This document shows positions 18,752-28,718 of a stretch of 64,000 bases of DNA, piece by piece. A program made the translations under genes and the position numbers. Each line of letters opens with the position of its first letter. Position 1 is the first letter of the stretch. Below the pieces are notes generated by a model that was not told the origin of the DNA, did no database searches, and saw only the letters and a program-made list of their open reading frames with translations. This stretch comes from CAZCTC01 sp964501335 (lineage in GTDB: Bacteria > Chloroflexota > Anaerolineae > B4-G1 > SLSP01), in assembly GCA_964501335.1 (NCBI GenBank), contig CAZCTC010000025.1:33409-97408 (forward strand). The letters are read 5' to 3'.

Positions 18752-19194
18752 TCCCTCAACAGTGGTTCTGGCAGTTAAAGGCCCGTTGGTATTATTTCCG
18801 TGGCAATATGTATCGTCATTGGGGGAACCTCTATGGAGATCGCCAGGCTTATGAAACGGCCATTGACAACTATACCCTGGCGCTAAATCTGGACCCAGCC
18901 TTTGCCACGGCCTATTTAAACCGCGGAGTTTTGTATTGGCGTGAACTGGACCATCCCCGCAAAGCCATTCAGGATCTTACTCGCGCCGAAGAATTGAATC
19001 CCCGCCTGGTGGAAGCCCGTTTCAATCGCGGCATCGCTTACCAATTATTACGGGAATACGCTCAGGCCGTAGCTGATTTTCAAAAGTATCTGACCGAAGG
19101 TCGTCATCCCTACTGGCGCGAATATGCGGAAAAAATGATTGTTGAATTGACAGAATGGGTCCCTGGTTCAAAACCTCCCTCTAACACCCTCTGA
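18748..19194 (+). CDS. TPR-repeat protein
   Basis: A 148-residue protein with three tetratricopeptide units (YETAIDNYTLALNLDPAFATAY, then NRGVLYWRELDHPRKAIQDL and NRGIAYQLLREYAQAVADF as cores). TPRs bind proteins. The start overlaps the glycosyltransferase stop as ATGA, which suggests the two act together, for instance as an adaptor for a glycosyl-transfer complex. No signal peptide is seen. Confidence 0.82.
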   Translation: MIPQQWFWQLKARWYYFRGNMYRHWGNLYGDRQAYETAIDNYTLALNLDPAFATAYLNRGVLYWRELDHPRKAIQDLTRAEELNPRLVEARFNRGIAYQLLREYAQAVADFQKYLTEGRHPYWREYAEKMIVELTEWVPGSKPPSNTL

Positions 19195-19336
19195 TCCCTC
19201 CATCTACTTCGATAGTTTTCTCCAAAGAAGGTGTAATTTACCTCTCTTAAGAACATTGGATTGCATTGTTTTATTAACACACAAACTATTTTTATATCAT
19301 AACAATTGCAATTGCGAAAGAAGTGCCTTTATACTG

Positions 19337-19365
19337 TTGACAAAGATTTGCACCCCCCCTATAAT
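19337..19365 (+). promoter_or_regulatory. Consensus promoter of the TadE/TadG-type surface cluster
   Basis: A perfect TTGACA (19337-19342) and a perfect TATAAT (19360-19365) are separated by 17 bases. This is the best sigma-70-type promoter in the window and stands in an unusually AT-rich stretch (about 19200-19380), 56 bases before the first gene of the cluster. Confidence 0.85.
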
Positions 19366-19420
19366 AAAAGAGTAAAAATTGGCCACCATGTCTTGCCCTT
19401 TTATCCACAGAGGAGGTAAT

Positions 19421-22400
19421 ATGCTCAGAAAATACAAAGGTCAGAGTTTAGTCGAATTTGCCCTCATTCTACCACTCCTGCTTATGGTACTTCTGACGCT
19501 CATTGATGCTGCCTTTTTGATCCAGGCGTATCTGACCGTCAACCATGCAGCGAGAGAAGCTACCCGGTTTGCCATCGCCTATCAACCCAATGCAACCGAA
19601 TGCATCGACTGGGATGGGGACGGAATACGTGAATCAGGGTATCCCTATTGTCCGGCAGGCGGAGCAGGCGCGCCAGAAACGGATACCGACTATCAAACCC
19701 GACGCGTGCTGCTCATCAAGAAACGGGCCGTCGAGGCAGCCTTTGGTTTACGTACATCCATTGTCTGCACCACCAACGGAGACATTGTTACCCATGTCAA
19801 TGACAGTGGAATGTTGGGGGTTCGGGTCTGGGGATTCCAATCCTTTGAAACCGCTGAAGTAGCCGATAAACCCGGGCTTCCCGGACTTCCCGTCCGCGTT
19901 CAGGTGGTCCATAATGTCCCGCTGGTTGTATACGGCACGCTTCTCCCCAATGCCTATGTAACCGTCGGCGGGTCTACCGATATGATTAATGAAGGGGTTC
20001 AGGTCGGGATAGGAAATGTTCCGCCCCCCGTCTTCGCTCCTCCGCCTCCGCTGGTCCCTCCGGTCGGCGGCCCCAGCGTGACTCCGGCCATTGCGCCCTC
20101 CGTCACCACCGGGCCGACGCCCACGCCGACGGTCATTCCCGTTTATCACGTCACGCTGGATTTTGAGAATGCCGTCAATATCTTGCCCAATCAACGCGCC
20201 CATCCGATGGCGGCCAAAGTTACCGGAGCAAACAACGAAAATATGGCGGGCGCGCAAGTCACCTTCCAGACCAATGCCGGCAGCTTCCATTATTCCGGCA
20301 CCGGAACCCAGGTAGAAATGGTCGTCTCTCAATGGCAGACCGGCAACGCCCAAACGGTCATTTATTCAAACCGTCCGGCCACTGCCACCATCAAAGCCTG
20401 GTTGGACTTTGACAACGACGGCGTTATCGATCCCAATGAACCCTCCGACACGGCCACCAAAATCTGGAAAGCGGTGGGCCCCTACCTGGTTCTCACCAAC
20501 TACAAACCGGCTCCGCTCGAAACGGTCGCCCTCAGCGTAATGGACCATCTCTATACCGAAAATCCATTTTCTCTCTGGCTCTGTCCGGCCAGCATTACTT
20601 CCTCTCAGATTATCACGCGGGTAGCCTATCCCATCAATGTTGATTCAGGAACCCTGGATTTTGAAGGGATCAACTACACCCTGCCCGTGGGAGTCAATGG
20701 CACCTACTATATCGAATCCCACACGGGAACCGGGGGAACCGATGGGTGTGCGCAACCCGCAACGTTGAGAGCAAAATCTGACATCATTGAAATCGCGCAG
20801 GTACCGCCCGATCTGGTCATCAACAATATCACTGCGATCTCCGGAACGACGGTCGGATCAGGAATGCCGATCACCTTAGCAATTGAAATCTCCAATGAAT
20901 CTCCCGTCACAGTCACAACCGGCCCCTTTGACCTGGATGTTTATCCGGATCAGACGGATCCCCCTATCCTGGGTCAACTGGGCAAAGTCAAACAATGGCT
21001 GACCACGATCGGCCCGGCCGAAACCAAAACCATCACCACTGTAGTTCAGTTCTATACGTTGGGAACCCATAAACTTTGGGCCCAGATCGACACCAGCAAC
21101 TACATCGAAGAAAGCGGCCTCGGCGAAACCAACAACCTTTACGGACCGATGACTTTCACGGTAACCGATTGTCTTCCGGATGAAATCGCCAGCGACAACT
21201 TCAACGATAATTCCTTCGCCGCCAAATGGACGGGAGCCGATATCGGCAATCCCACGGCAGGCAACCAGAATGAAAGCGGCAGCGTCCTCACGGTCAACGC
21301 CAACGGCACCGATATCAGCGGCACCAGCGATAAGTTCCGCTATATCTATCAAAGCTACACCGGCGATTTCCGGGCGACCGTCAAAGTTCAATCCGTTCCC
21401 AGTAACAACGCCTGGGCCAAAGGCGGCCTGATGGCACGCGAAAACAACGCCGCGAACAGCCCCTATGTCTACACGGTCCAAACCTACAGCAACGGCGTCT
21501 ATCAACTCATCCGTCCCACCGCGGGAGCCAGCAACAGCACCAGCGCTAAAAAATCTCAAAACGCTACCAGCTACATGATGTTGCAACGCATCGGCGATAC
21601 ATTCTCCAGTTACTATTCTGCGAACGGCAGCTCCTGGACCCTGGTCGGCACCACCACCAGCGTTACCATGCCGAACACCATCCTGTTAGGAATGGCCACA
21701 ACTTCTCGTGTCGCCGGCGCTCTCGGCGCCGCCAAGTACGATGATTTTAAAGTCTGCCGACCGATTGAAGCCGTCGCTCCCCCCACCGATTCTATCTACC
21801 CGCCCGGGTTGGTGATGTGTAGCGAATTGATCATTGCCCCCGGCTTCGAAGGCAACGCCGCCGCCGTCTTCCAGTACTGGAATGCAGGAACTCAAGGTGC
21901 CTATCAACGTAGCGCAGCTGAATTCTATCGCGGCAGCTTCTCCATGCGTCTCCATGCCTCCCTCGGTACGGTGCCCTGTGCCCAAAGTGTTCTCCAGCCC
22001 TATCTCTACCAATCCGTCAAAATGCCGAAAGAGGTCTTTACCAAATCGGTTCTGGTGGTTACCGGCCAATATCGGGTTCAGGGCAGTTTACTCACCTGTA
22101 GTAATCCCAACAGCCCGGACGCCGGCGACGTTCTCTCCGTTCAGATGATGGATCAAAATGGCGGCAGCACGATCGGAACCCAGCAAACCATCCTCAATGG
22201 TGGCGCAGTCAGCGGCACCTGGAAAATGGTTCCCATTACGTTGAGCACCGGAGTAGATCTCTCCCCCTACGCCGATAAGAACATGCGTATTCACTGGAGT
22301 GCCTTTAACGACGGCGACATGAATGGGACCTTCTTCTATCTGGACGATCTCAGTGCCCAGCTCTGTACCAAGTGGGATATTCCGGCCGATACCGCGGGAA

Positions 22401-22672
22401 CAGCTTCCATCGGGGGGTTGATTACTACCCGCAGTGAAAACAATATCCCCACGCCTCTACCCGGAACGGACGTATGGGCGTATACTCAGGGCGGGACGGT
22501 TTACCACACCCGCTCCATTCACGACGGGACCTATCATTTCTATAATATTCCTCCAGGATCGTACGTTATCTATGCTGAAGCCTGGGTCGCCGGTCAATTG
22601 CGAACGGTAACCGCTGAAGTTACAATCACCGCTAATCAACGGGACTACGGCATCAATTTACTCTTACAATAA
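19421..22672 (+). CDS. TadE-anchored multidomain surface protein
   Basis: The N-terminus is a TadE pseudopilin: a short basic leader, then G7-QSLVEF with Glu at +5 and Phe at +6 and a hydrophobic helix, the pattern processed by TadV-type prepilin peptidase. TadE proteins are normally below 250 residues; this one has 1083. After the TadE region come a Pro-rich linker (about 199-241), an invasin/Big1-like domain (242-352), a Cys-containing module shared with the next gene (355-465), a CARDB-like domain (466-583), a LamG/DUF1349-like jelly roll (585-783), a second jelly roll resembling carbohydrate-binding modules (790-985) and a carboxypeptidase-regulatory-like domain (990-1083). AGGAGG sits four bases before ATG 19421. 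A pilus-tip or surface adhesin is inferred. Confidence 0.82.
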   Translation: MLRKYKGQSLVEFALILPLLLMVLLTLIDAAFLIQAYLTVNHAAREATRFAIAYQPNATECIDWDGDGIRESGYPYCPAGGAGAPETDTDYQTRRVLLIKKRAVEAAFGLRTSIVCTTNGDIVTHVNDSGMLGVRVWGFQSFETAEVADKPGLPGLPVRVQVVHNVPLVVYGTLLPNAYVTVGGSTDMINEGVQVGIGNVPPPVFAPPPPLVPPVGGPSVTPAIAPSVTTGPTPTPTVIPVYHVTLDFENAVNILPNQRAHPMAAKVTGANNENMAGAQVTFQTNAGSFHYSGTGTQVEMVVSQWQTGNAQTVIYSNRPATATIKAWLDFDNDGVIDPNEPSDTATKIWKAVGPYLVLTNYKPAPLETVALSVMDHLYTENPFSLWLCPASITSSQIITRVAYPINVDSGTLDFEGINYTLPVGVNGTYYIESHTGTGGTDGCAQPATLRAKSDIIEIAQVPPDLVINNITAISGTTVGSGMPITLAIEISNESPVTVTTGPFDLDVYPDQTDPPILGQLGKVKQWLTTIGPAETKTITTVVQFYTLGTHKLWAQIDTSNYIEESGLGETNNLYGPMTFTVTDCLPDEIASDNFNDNSFAAKWTGADIGNPTAGNQNESGSVLTVNANGTDISGTSDKFRYIYQSYTGDFRATVKVQSVPSNNAWAKGGLMARENNAANSPYVYTVQTYSNGVYQLIRPTAGASNSTSAKKSQNATSYMMLQRIGDTFSSYYSANGSSWTLVGTTTSVTMPNTILLGMATTSRVAGALGAAKYDDFKVCRPIEAVAPPTDSIYPPGLVMCSELIIAPGFEGNAAAVFQYWNAGTQGAYQRSAAEFYRGSFSMRLHASLGTVPCAQSVLQPYLYQSVKMPKEVFTKSVLVVTGQYRVQGSLLTCSNPNSPDAGDVLSVQMMDQNGGSTIGTQQTILNGGAVSGTWKMVPITLSTGVDLSPYADKNMRIHWSAFNDGDMNGTFFYLDDLSAQLCTKWDIPADTAGTASIGGLITTRSENNIPTPLPGTDVWAYTQGGTVYHTRSIHDGTYHFYNIPPGSYVIYAEAWVAGQLRTVTAEVTITANQRDYGINLLLQ

Positions 22673-22683
22673 GGAAATTTGGG

Positions 22684-25116
22684 ATGAAAAGACTACCGAA
22701 GTTGTTGATTTTGGTTGCCGGAATTGGATTGTTTGGGCTTTTATTCCTGGCGAATCAGGTGCTGGCCTCATTTCCACATACCTCGACCCGGCTTTCCGGC
22801 AATGACGATGTATGTGATATTGAACCTCGCGCCGCCATCAGCCCGGATGGAGAATGGATAGCCAGTACCTGGATCCGTGCACAAAAAGTCAATGACGGCT
22901 GCAAGTCCGTGGGAAATGCGGTCCTTCGCTGGGCAACGGAAAACAATGCCTTGCAAACATGGAGCTATCCGGTCGTCTTAAATATGCCTACGGCAGACAC
23001 CTGCGCGATTCATACGGACATAGCCATCACAGGAACCACGGCCCATGTGGCCGTGGCCACCTGGCAACCCTGCTCCGCTAACGAAGCCAACAGCGCAATT
23101 CGTTACTACGCCTGTAATATGACGACGGGAGTTTGCTCGACAGGAGAAAACGCCGTTTCAGAAACGGGTGCCAGCACCTACCGTTTATATGAGGCTCGCC
23201 TGACGCTGGATGGCGCCGGGCAGCCTCATATTGTCTATAGCCGTGCGCACCACGATCTCTCCGGCAGTCAAATCCTGTACGCCCGCAAAACCACCGGCAT
23301 CTGGACCACCGTGCAACAATTATCCCTGGATGCCGAAAAAGCCTATCGCCCCGTCATTGCGGCCGCGAAAGGCCGGGTCCATTTCGCCTGGGAAGTCCAC
23401 ACCGACTATATCGATCGGAACCAGGACCCCCGCGGCAATGGCTATGTGCGGTATCGCTACTGCCTGGAGAATGGGACCTGCCCGACCAACGGCCAAACAA
23501 CCTTCCCGTCTCCTTATTCCCCCGGCAGCGCCTTTCCCGAAGGGACCTATCCCATCCCCGCAATCTCTGCAGTGGGAGATCAGGCCCTGCTCACCTGGAA
23601 TATCTGCGGGGATTACAACGAAAACAAACCCTGTAACTACTACCATCTCCTCTACGCCCAGATTAACTTCGATGAACAGGGGTTGATGACGGCAAATAAC
23701 CCCCGCGAAGCCATTACAGACGCCCAGTACAGATCATCGGTCCTCAGATACCGGGGAACCGACGGGGTCTACAGTGAATATGAAAAATACCTTCGCCCTA
23801 ACCTTCAGCTAAACGGAGACGGCCTGCCGGTCCTGATCTGGCAAATGCAGACGACATCGGGAGGCTATGTCCTGACCACCACCCAGGCCATCACCCGCTA
23901 CGATACCGGATTCGCCTGGACGCAACAAGCGTGGGAAATCGGAACCGGAGAGGCCAACGATGAACGGCTGTTGCCGACGGTGCTGATCGCTCCCACCTCC
24001 CAGGACCCCAACGGCATTCACATCATCTACATGAAAACCTGGCAGGATAACGCGCTCCTGCGCGCCCAAATCTACTACGATTATTTTGGGGATCGGCGTC
24101 TGAGTGGCATCGCTTTTGAAGGAGAATCTCGCACCAGCCCGTTGCCGGAAGGTCGCGGACAACTCCTGAGAATTCATGCCGTCAATGGCAGTGGAACGGG
24201 CGTCGCCGGAGCAGCCATCATTGCCAAAACGGATTACGGCAGTTTTGATTCCTATAGCAGCGGAGTTGCTCAAGCCTCGGCACTGACCAATCAAGAGGGG
24301 TGGGCCGAGTTGATGATCTATGCCAATCTCACCGGGACTGCTCACATTGAAGCCTGGGTCGACAACAATGGCAATGCAACTTTGGACACGGATGAACCCT
24401 CCGACACCTTCGAACAGAGCTGGAATACCACCACAACTCCCGCCCTCTACGCGGTCACAAATCCAGTAATGGCAGGGTATCTCATCACCTCAACCGTTCA
24501 AAATCATCCCTTTGATGAGAACCTTTCCTATGCTCTCTGGTGGTGTACCGACAACGGAACTCAAGTGGCCAAACGCCTGACCCCGCCATCGCCTTTCCTG
24601 GTCGATTACAACACCTGGGATCTGGAAAATGTTCTGATTAGAGTTCCCTGGAATGTAGCCGGACTTTATCACCTGGAAACCCATAAGGAATATGGAGTAG
24701 AAAATGCTTGCGGTGATCCCAACAGCCTGATGGCTCGGTCCGGTCAGATTTCAGCCACCACCACCTATCCGGCGGGGCCCCTGGTCCTGGTCAGTGATGA
24801 TACCCCCAACCCCGGAATGGTCGTCACGGCCACGCTGCTCCAACATGATGCCCTGGAAAATCCCCACAGCCTCTGGTGGTGTCCTATCGAAGGTCTTGGA
24901 ACCGGCCGTAGCCTGGCCACCGGAATCATCGTCAACAACCAGGGCACTTATGCTAATGCAAATTTGCAGATCCCGTCCCCAGCCGCCGGAACCTACCGGA
25001 TTGAATCGCACACCGGAGCGGGTGGATGCAACCAATCCGCCACCCTGCGGGGATATGTCATTATCGATCCCAGCAACCAGATCTTCCTACCTATCGTTTT
25101 GCGCAAAAGCCAGTAA
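22684..25116 (+). CDS. Secreted multidomain protein, probable beta-propeller plus shared modules
   Basis: An 810-residue protein with a clear signal peptide (hydrophobic residues 7-26, cleavage near VLAS). Residues 30-470 show repeated short beta segments with SPDG-, HIVYSRAH-, HFAWEVH- and HIIYMKTW-like motifs, suggestive of a sialidase/BNR-like propeller. Then follow a Big1-like domain (475-580) ending in DEPSDT and two copies of the Cys module (585-690, 695-805) whose signature is LWWC and IESHTGAGG. The C-terminus ends IFLPIVLRKSQ. It follows the TadE adhesin by 11 bases and shares two domain types with it, so the two probably work at the same surface. Confidence 0.75.
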   Translation: MKRLPKLLILVAGIGLFGLLFLANQVLASFPHTSTRLSGNDDVCDIEPRAAISPDGEWIASTWIRAQKVNDGCKSVGNAVLRWATENNALQTWSYPVVLNMPTADTCAIHTDIAITGTTAHVAVATWQPCSANEANSAIRYYACNMTTGVCSTGENAVSETGASTYRLYEARLTLDGAGQPHIVYSRAHHDLSGSQILYARKTTGIWTTVQQLSLDAEKAYRPVIAAAKGRVHFAWEVHTDYIDRNQDPRGNGYVRYRYCLENGTCPTNGQTTFPSPYSPGSAFPEGTYPIPAISAVGDQALLTWNICGDYNENKPCNYYHLLYAQINFDEQGLMTANNPREAITDAQYRSSVLRYRGTDGVYSEYEKYLRPNLQLNGDGLPVLIWQMQTTSGGYVLTTTQAITRYDTGFAWTQQAWEIGTGEANDERLLPTVLIAPTSQDPNGIHIIYMKTWQDNALLRAQIYYDYFGDRRLSGIAFEGESRTSPLPEGRGQLLRIHAVNGSGTGVAGAAIIAKTDYGSFDSYSSGVAQASALTNQEGWAELMIYANLTGTAHIEAWVDNNGNATLDTDEPSDTFEQSWNTTTTPALYAVTNPVMAGYLITSTVQNHPFDENLSYALWWCTDNGTQVAKRLTPPSPFLVDYNTWDLENVLIRVPWNVAGLYHLETHKEYGVENACGDPNSLMARSGQISATTTYPAGPLVLVSDDTPNPGMVVTATLLQHDALENPHSLWWCPIEGLGTGRSLATGIIVNNQGTYANANLQIPSPAAGTYRIESHTGAGGCNQSATLRGYVIIDPSNQIFLPIVLRKSQ

Positions 25117-25159
25117 ACTTAGCGGCGCAAAAAATCTGAACTAGAAAGGGAATTGGGGT

Positions 25160-25774
25160 ATGAAAAAACGCTTGATCTATCTGGGGCTGGGATTGATCTT
25201 CCTGGTCTGTACTATCCTTATCGTAACCAATGTCAGGTTAGGCGTCGTCACATCCGGCCCTTCCACTACAGCGCTGCCTTTTCAAATCCAATCAGCACGG
25301 CAATCATACGCCCAGGTTGAAAAGTGGAGCACTCAATGGGCCCCAGATGCCGGATTAGTAGCCGGTTCAACATCCGTCACACGCCAAGCCGATCAACAAG
25401 GCAAAGCCGGCGGCTGGACATTTCAAATTTACTCACCCACCACCCAACGGTTGGCCCTGGTGCTGGTAGATCATGAACAGGTTCGCGTCTTGCGTGTAAT
25501 CGATACCCTCTATCCGCAAACAGCCTTTCAAACGAACGATTGGAAGATCGACAGTGAAACCTTTATGGAAAGCTGGTGGGCCGAAACCGGAAAAACCATC
25601 TGGAATGTTCCCCAGGCCCAAACACTCTATTTGCATCTGGGAATCCATCAACGCGGAATTCCCAGTTGGCAAATTACGGTTATGAGCGAGAATGGAACAG
25701 TCTTAAATACTTGGGAAGCCCGGGCTGATACGGGCGAACCACTCCCCAATCTCACCTCAGGAGGTGGACAATGA
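25160..25774 (+). CDS. Membrane-anchored protein of the surface cluster, unknown function
   Basis: A 204-residue protein with an N-terminal hydrophobic anchor (residues 4-25) and an extracytoplasmic region of mixed alpha/beta composition without a recognised domain. It is joined to the following TadE gene by an ATGA overlap, and AGGAGGTG at its 3' end serves as the ribosome-binding site for that gene. Location suggests a role in assembly or anchoring of the cluster products; no function can be read from the sequence. Confidence 0.72.
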   Translation: MKKRLIYLGLGLIFLVCTILIVTNVRLGVVTSGPSTTALPFQIQSARQSYAQVEKWSTQWAPDAGLVAGSTSVTRQADQQGKAGGWTFQIYSPTTQRLALVLVDHEQVRVLRVIDTLYPQTAFQTNDWKIDSETFMESWWAETGKTIWNVPQAQTLYLHLGIHQRGIPSWQITVMSENGTVLNTWEARADTGEPLPNLTSGGGQ

Positions 25775-26433
25775 AAGGAACCTGGAATCGAATTTTGGGA
25801 CGTAAAGAAGGGCAAAGTCTCACCGAATTTGCCCTGGTCCTGCCCCTGTTAGTAATTCTATTGCTGGGCATGATCGAAATCGGCGTGGCCTTTTACGACT
25901 ACATGGTAGTAGTTTCGGCCAACCGCGAAGGTGTCCGCATTGGCTCTCGAGGTCGGTATCTCGATCCCGCCATTGTCGGCCGAATTATCGCCACGGGCGG
26001 CTCTACCCAACTGTCCAATGGAACCATCCAGACCAATCTCCGTACCGGTGGATCAGACCCTAACCTGGGCGTCATTATCCACCACATCACCCTGGATGCC
26101 ACATCCGGTCAGGTCGTCAGTGTCAGCCATGCGATCAGCGGCTCGATCATCGGCACGGGAGGCACCATGCGTCCCATTCTGGAAAGCGACTCCCGATTGA
26201 CCGCCACGGATTGGGCCAATTATGTTTCTCAAAACGGCAGTTATACCAGCCAGATCAATGAATATCGCAAAGTCAATGGTTACGATGGCGATGTAAAAGA
26301 AAGCCTTATCGTCATTGAAACCTTTATGGCCCATCGCTCTATGACCGGGCTTCTGAAAATGCTCATCCCGGACCCCTTGCAACTCTATTTCCTGTCGACA
26401 ATGCGAGTCATGCAAGACTCCCGTGTCAATTAA
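25771..26433 (+). CDS. TadE-family pseudopilin
   Basis: A 220-residue TadE/TadG-like minor pilin. The N-terminal G14-QSLTEF site (Glu +5, Phe +6) is followed by a hydrophobic helix (ALVLPLLVILLLGMIEIGVAF) and the NREGVRIGSRG segment typical of TadE proteins. Its length is normal for the family. The gene overlaps the previous one by ATGA and is followed after 37 bases by the TadG-like vWA gene, the usual TadE-TadG order. Confidence 0.85.
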   Translation: MKGTWNRILGRKEGQSLTEFALVLPLLVILLLGMIEIGVAFYDYMVVVSANREGVRIGSRGRYLDPAIVGRIIATGGSTQLSNGTIQTNLRTGGSDPNLGVIIHHITLDATSGQVVSVSHAISGSIIGTGGTMRPILESDSRLTATDWANYVSQNGSYTSQINEYRKVNGYDGDVKESLIVIETFMAHRSMTGLLKMLIPDPLQLYFLSTMRVMQDSRVN

Positions 26434-26470
26434 TCACCCCCAACCAGAAAGCTAGATTAAGGAGGAAACT

Positions 26471-28696
26471 ATGCGTGGAAAAGATACTCCCACACGGAAA
26501 GAGCAGGGCCAGAGCCTGATCCTGATTGCCTTGGGTATGGTCACATTGATCGCCTTCGTAGGATTGGCCGTCGATCTGGGTATTACTTACGTGGAACGGA
26601 TTAAAGTCCGACGCGCCGCCGATGCCGCCGCCCTGGCCGCCGCCGCTGAATTGCCGCTGGAAGCCGCCGGGCATGTCCGGGCTCTGGAATATCTGGCCGA
26701 CAACGGCTTCGACTGTGGACTCCAGGTCAGCACTTCCGGCACCGGCGCCGCTATGAGGTTGCAGTACACCTGCACGGCGCCCGATATCCGGGTCGAAATC
26801 AACTGCGACGACAACGGCGTCCCGCTTCCGGGAGGCTTTACCACCGGCCCGGATGCCAGTGCGGCCCGCCAAATCCTGCGTGTCAATACCGCCAAGTTCC
26901 GCGACAACGGCGTCAATACGGCCAACAAAATTCAGGTATCCGTCACCCAGAAGGCCCAGATTTACTTCATGCGCGTCCTGGGATTTGTAGATATTCCGGT
27001 GACCGGTAATGCCACCGCTGAAAATATCAATAACCTGGACGTGGTTCTGGGATTTGACGATTCCGGCTCAATGGAATTCGATACCTATTGCTACGGCTGT
27101 TTCGTTCCCAGCACCTATCCCAGCGGCAATCGCTATCCGTTACCCTGGAACGGCACCGGCGCCGGCACTTCCCCAGTTCACTGTTCCGGTTCGGGCAGCC
27201 CGCTGCTCTACAAAACTAACGGGGTTACCTACACCTATATCACCATCGAAGCCGAAGAATATTCCAATACCAACAACGCCTACGATCCCAACATGTACAC
27301 CCAGGGTCTCACCTACTGGGTTCTTCAACGTAACGGCAGCCAGGCGCCCAGTTATATGGGAAACGCCAAAGCCCTGGGACGTGATACCTACGGCGCTTAC
27401 ATCGAACATCACCCCTATCGTGTCCATGTCAATGCAGACGGCCAGGGCTCCAACTGTAACGCAACGAATCTGGCTAATAATTATATGTGCTACCGCGACT
27501 CCTGGATCGAAGAACGCAACGGCCCCTTCCCGGCCCCTCTAGTCGAGTACACCTTCAAAGTTCCCACCACCGGGATCTGGCACGTCTGGGTCCGGGGACA
27601 GGGCGGCGACGGTGCCAACAACATTATGTGGGGTATTAAAACTCCCGCCGGCGCCATCTCAATTCTCAACGATGTCTCAGGATTTGGAGATACCGGCTAT
27701 AGTTTCAATGGAGCCAATTCCGGTGAATGGGAATGGCAAGACATGGGGGCGCCGATGTCGGCCCTCACACCCAATACGATCTATACGCTGCTCATCTGGG
27801 CCGGCGCTTCGGATTTTGCCCTGGACCGCATCATCATCACCAATGACGGGGTCAACAATCCGAACTCGATCGCGGCAGGATCTACGTTTGATACCTACGT
27901 CCTGCGCAACAACTACTTCGATAACAACCGTTCAGGCCTGGCCTGTAATCCCTGTGATGCCCGCTTCGGCGGCTATCCCGGCGGCAACGGCACAACCAGC
28001 CCGGTCTGTAACGACCCTTCGATCCCCGAAGCCTATCGCGATCGCCGGTTGGATGTCCTGTACAGCGATGAAGAACCTATCCGCGGCTCCATTGAAGCCG
28101 CCAAGCGCTTCATTGCTCGCCTCGATCCTAAATTCGATCAAATCGGGCTGGTCGCCTATAACAGCTCAGCGGCCATCAGTTCCGAACTGCAATGTCTACG
28201 CCGTCTAGGCGCCACATCCTGTACCCCCACCGTCATCACCAATACCATCATCAAAACCCTGGACGGCCTTCATGCCGGCGGCAGCACCAACATCGGTCAC
28301 GCTATGAAACTGGGCATCGACGTGCTGAGCACCAACAACAGCCACTATGGACGCCCCGGGGCCGCCCACATTATGATCATCATGACCGACGGTGAGTCCA
28401 ACCAGGGCACCACAGGCATGGATGCCGCCTGCGACGATCAGGACTACTGGCCCACCAATACGGGAGATAGCAACCGTGATAAAGCGAAAGACTGCATGGT
28501 CTATTATGCCATGCAGGCCCGTAATAACGGTATCGTGATCTACGGCATTACCCTCGGGCAAAGCGCCGACATCGAATTGATGCAATATGTCGCCGAACTG
28601 ACCGGTGGCTTCCACCGCCACGCCCCCCGCCCGGATCAGCTCGACGCCATCTTCGACGAACTCTACAAACGTATTTTCCTGCGCCTGATCGAATAA
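26471..28696 (+). CDS. TadG-like protein with a von Willebrand A domain split by an insertion
   Basis: A 741-residue protein. The N-terminus (G13-QSLILIALG) and the motif RAADAAALAAA are typical of TadG/Flp-associated proteins, but Glu +5 is absent, so peptidase processing is doubtful. A vWA domain has an intact MIDAS: D196-x-S198-x-S200, Thr606 and Asp640 (MTDGES). The first motif and Thr606 are 410 residues apart, against about 70 normally. The insertion (about 205-522) carries a carbohydrate-binding-module-like part (EAEEY at 260, WHVWVR and the lD-I-I-I end) and is bracketed by CYGC (C207/C210, C238) and CNPC (C492/C495, C513). AAGGAGG precedes the ATG. Confidence 0.85.
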   Translation: MRGKDTPTRKEQGQSLILIALGMVTLIAFVGLAVDLGITYVERIKVRRAADAAALAAAAELPLEAAGHVRALEYLADNGFDCGLQVSTSGTGAAMRLQYTCTAPDIRVEINCDDNGVPLPGGFTTGPDASAARQILRVNTAKFRDNGVNTANKIQVSVTQKAQIYFMRVLGFVDIPVTGNATAENINNLDVVLGFDDSGSMEFDTYCYGCFVPSTYPSGNRYPLPWNGTGAGTSPVHCSGSGSPLLYKTNGVTYTYITIEAEEYSNTNNAYDPNMYTQGLTYWVLQRNGSQAPSYMGNAKALGRDTYGAYIEHHPYRVHVNADGQGSNCNATNLANNYMCYRDSWIEERNGPFPAPLVEYTFKVPTTGIWHVWVRGQGGDGANNIMWGIKTPAGAISILNDVSGFGDTGYSFNGANSGEWEWQDMGAPMSALTPNTIYTLLIWAGASDFALDRIIITNDGVNNPNSIAAGSTFDTYVLRNNYFDNNRSGLACNPCDARFGGYPGGNGTTSPVCNDPSIPEAYRDRRLDVLYSDEEPIRGSIEAAKRFIARLDPKFDQIGLVAYNSSAAISSELQCLRRLGATSCTPTVITNTIIKTLDGLHAGGSTNIGHAMKLGIDVLSTNNSHYGRPGAAHIMIIMTDGESNQGTTGMDAACDDQDYWPTNTGDSNRDKAKDCMVYYAMQARNNGIVIYGITLGQSADIELMQYVAELTGGFHRHAPRPDQLDAIFDELYKRIFLRLIE

Positions 28697-28718
28697 CACG
28701 CTCAATCATCAAAAACAA

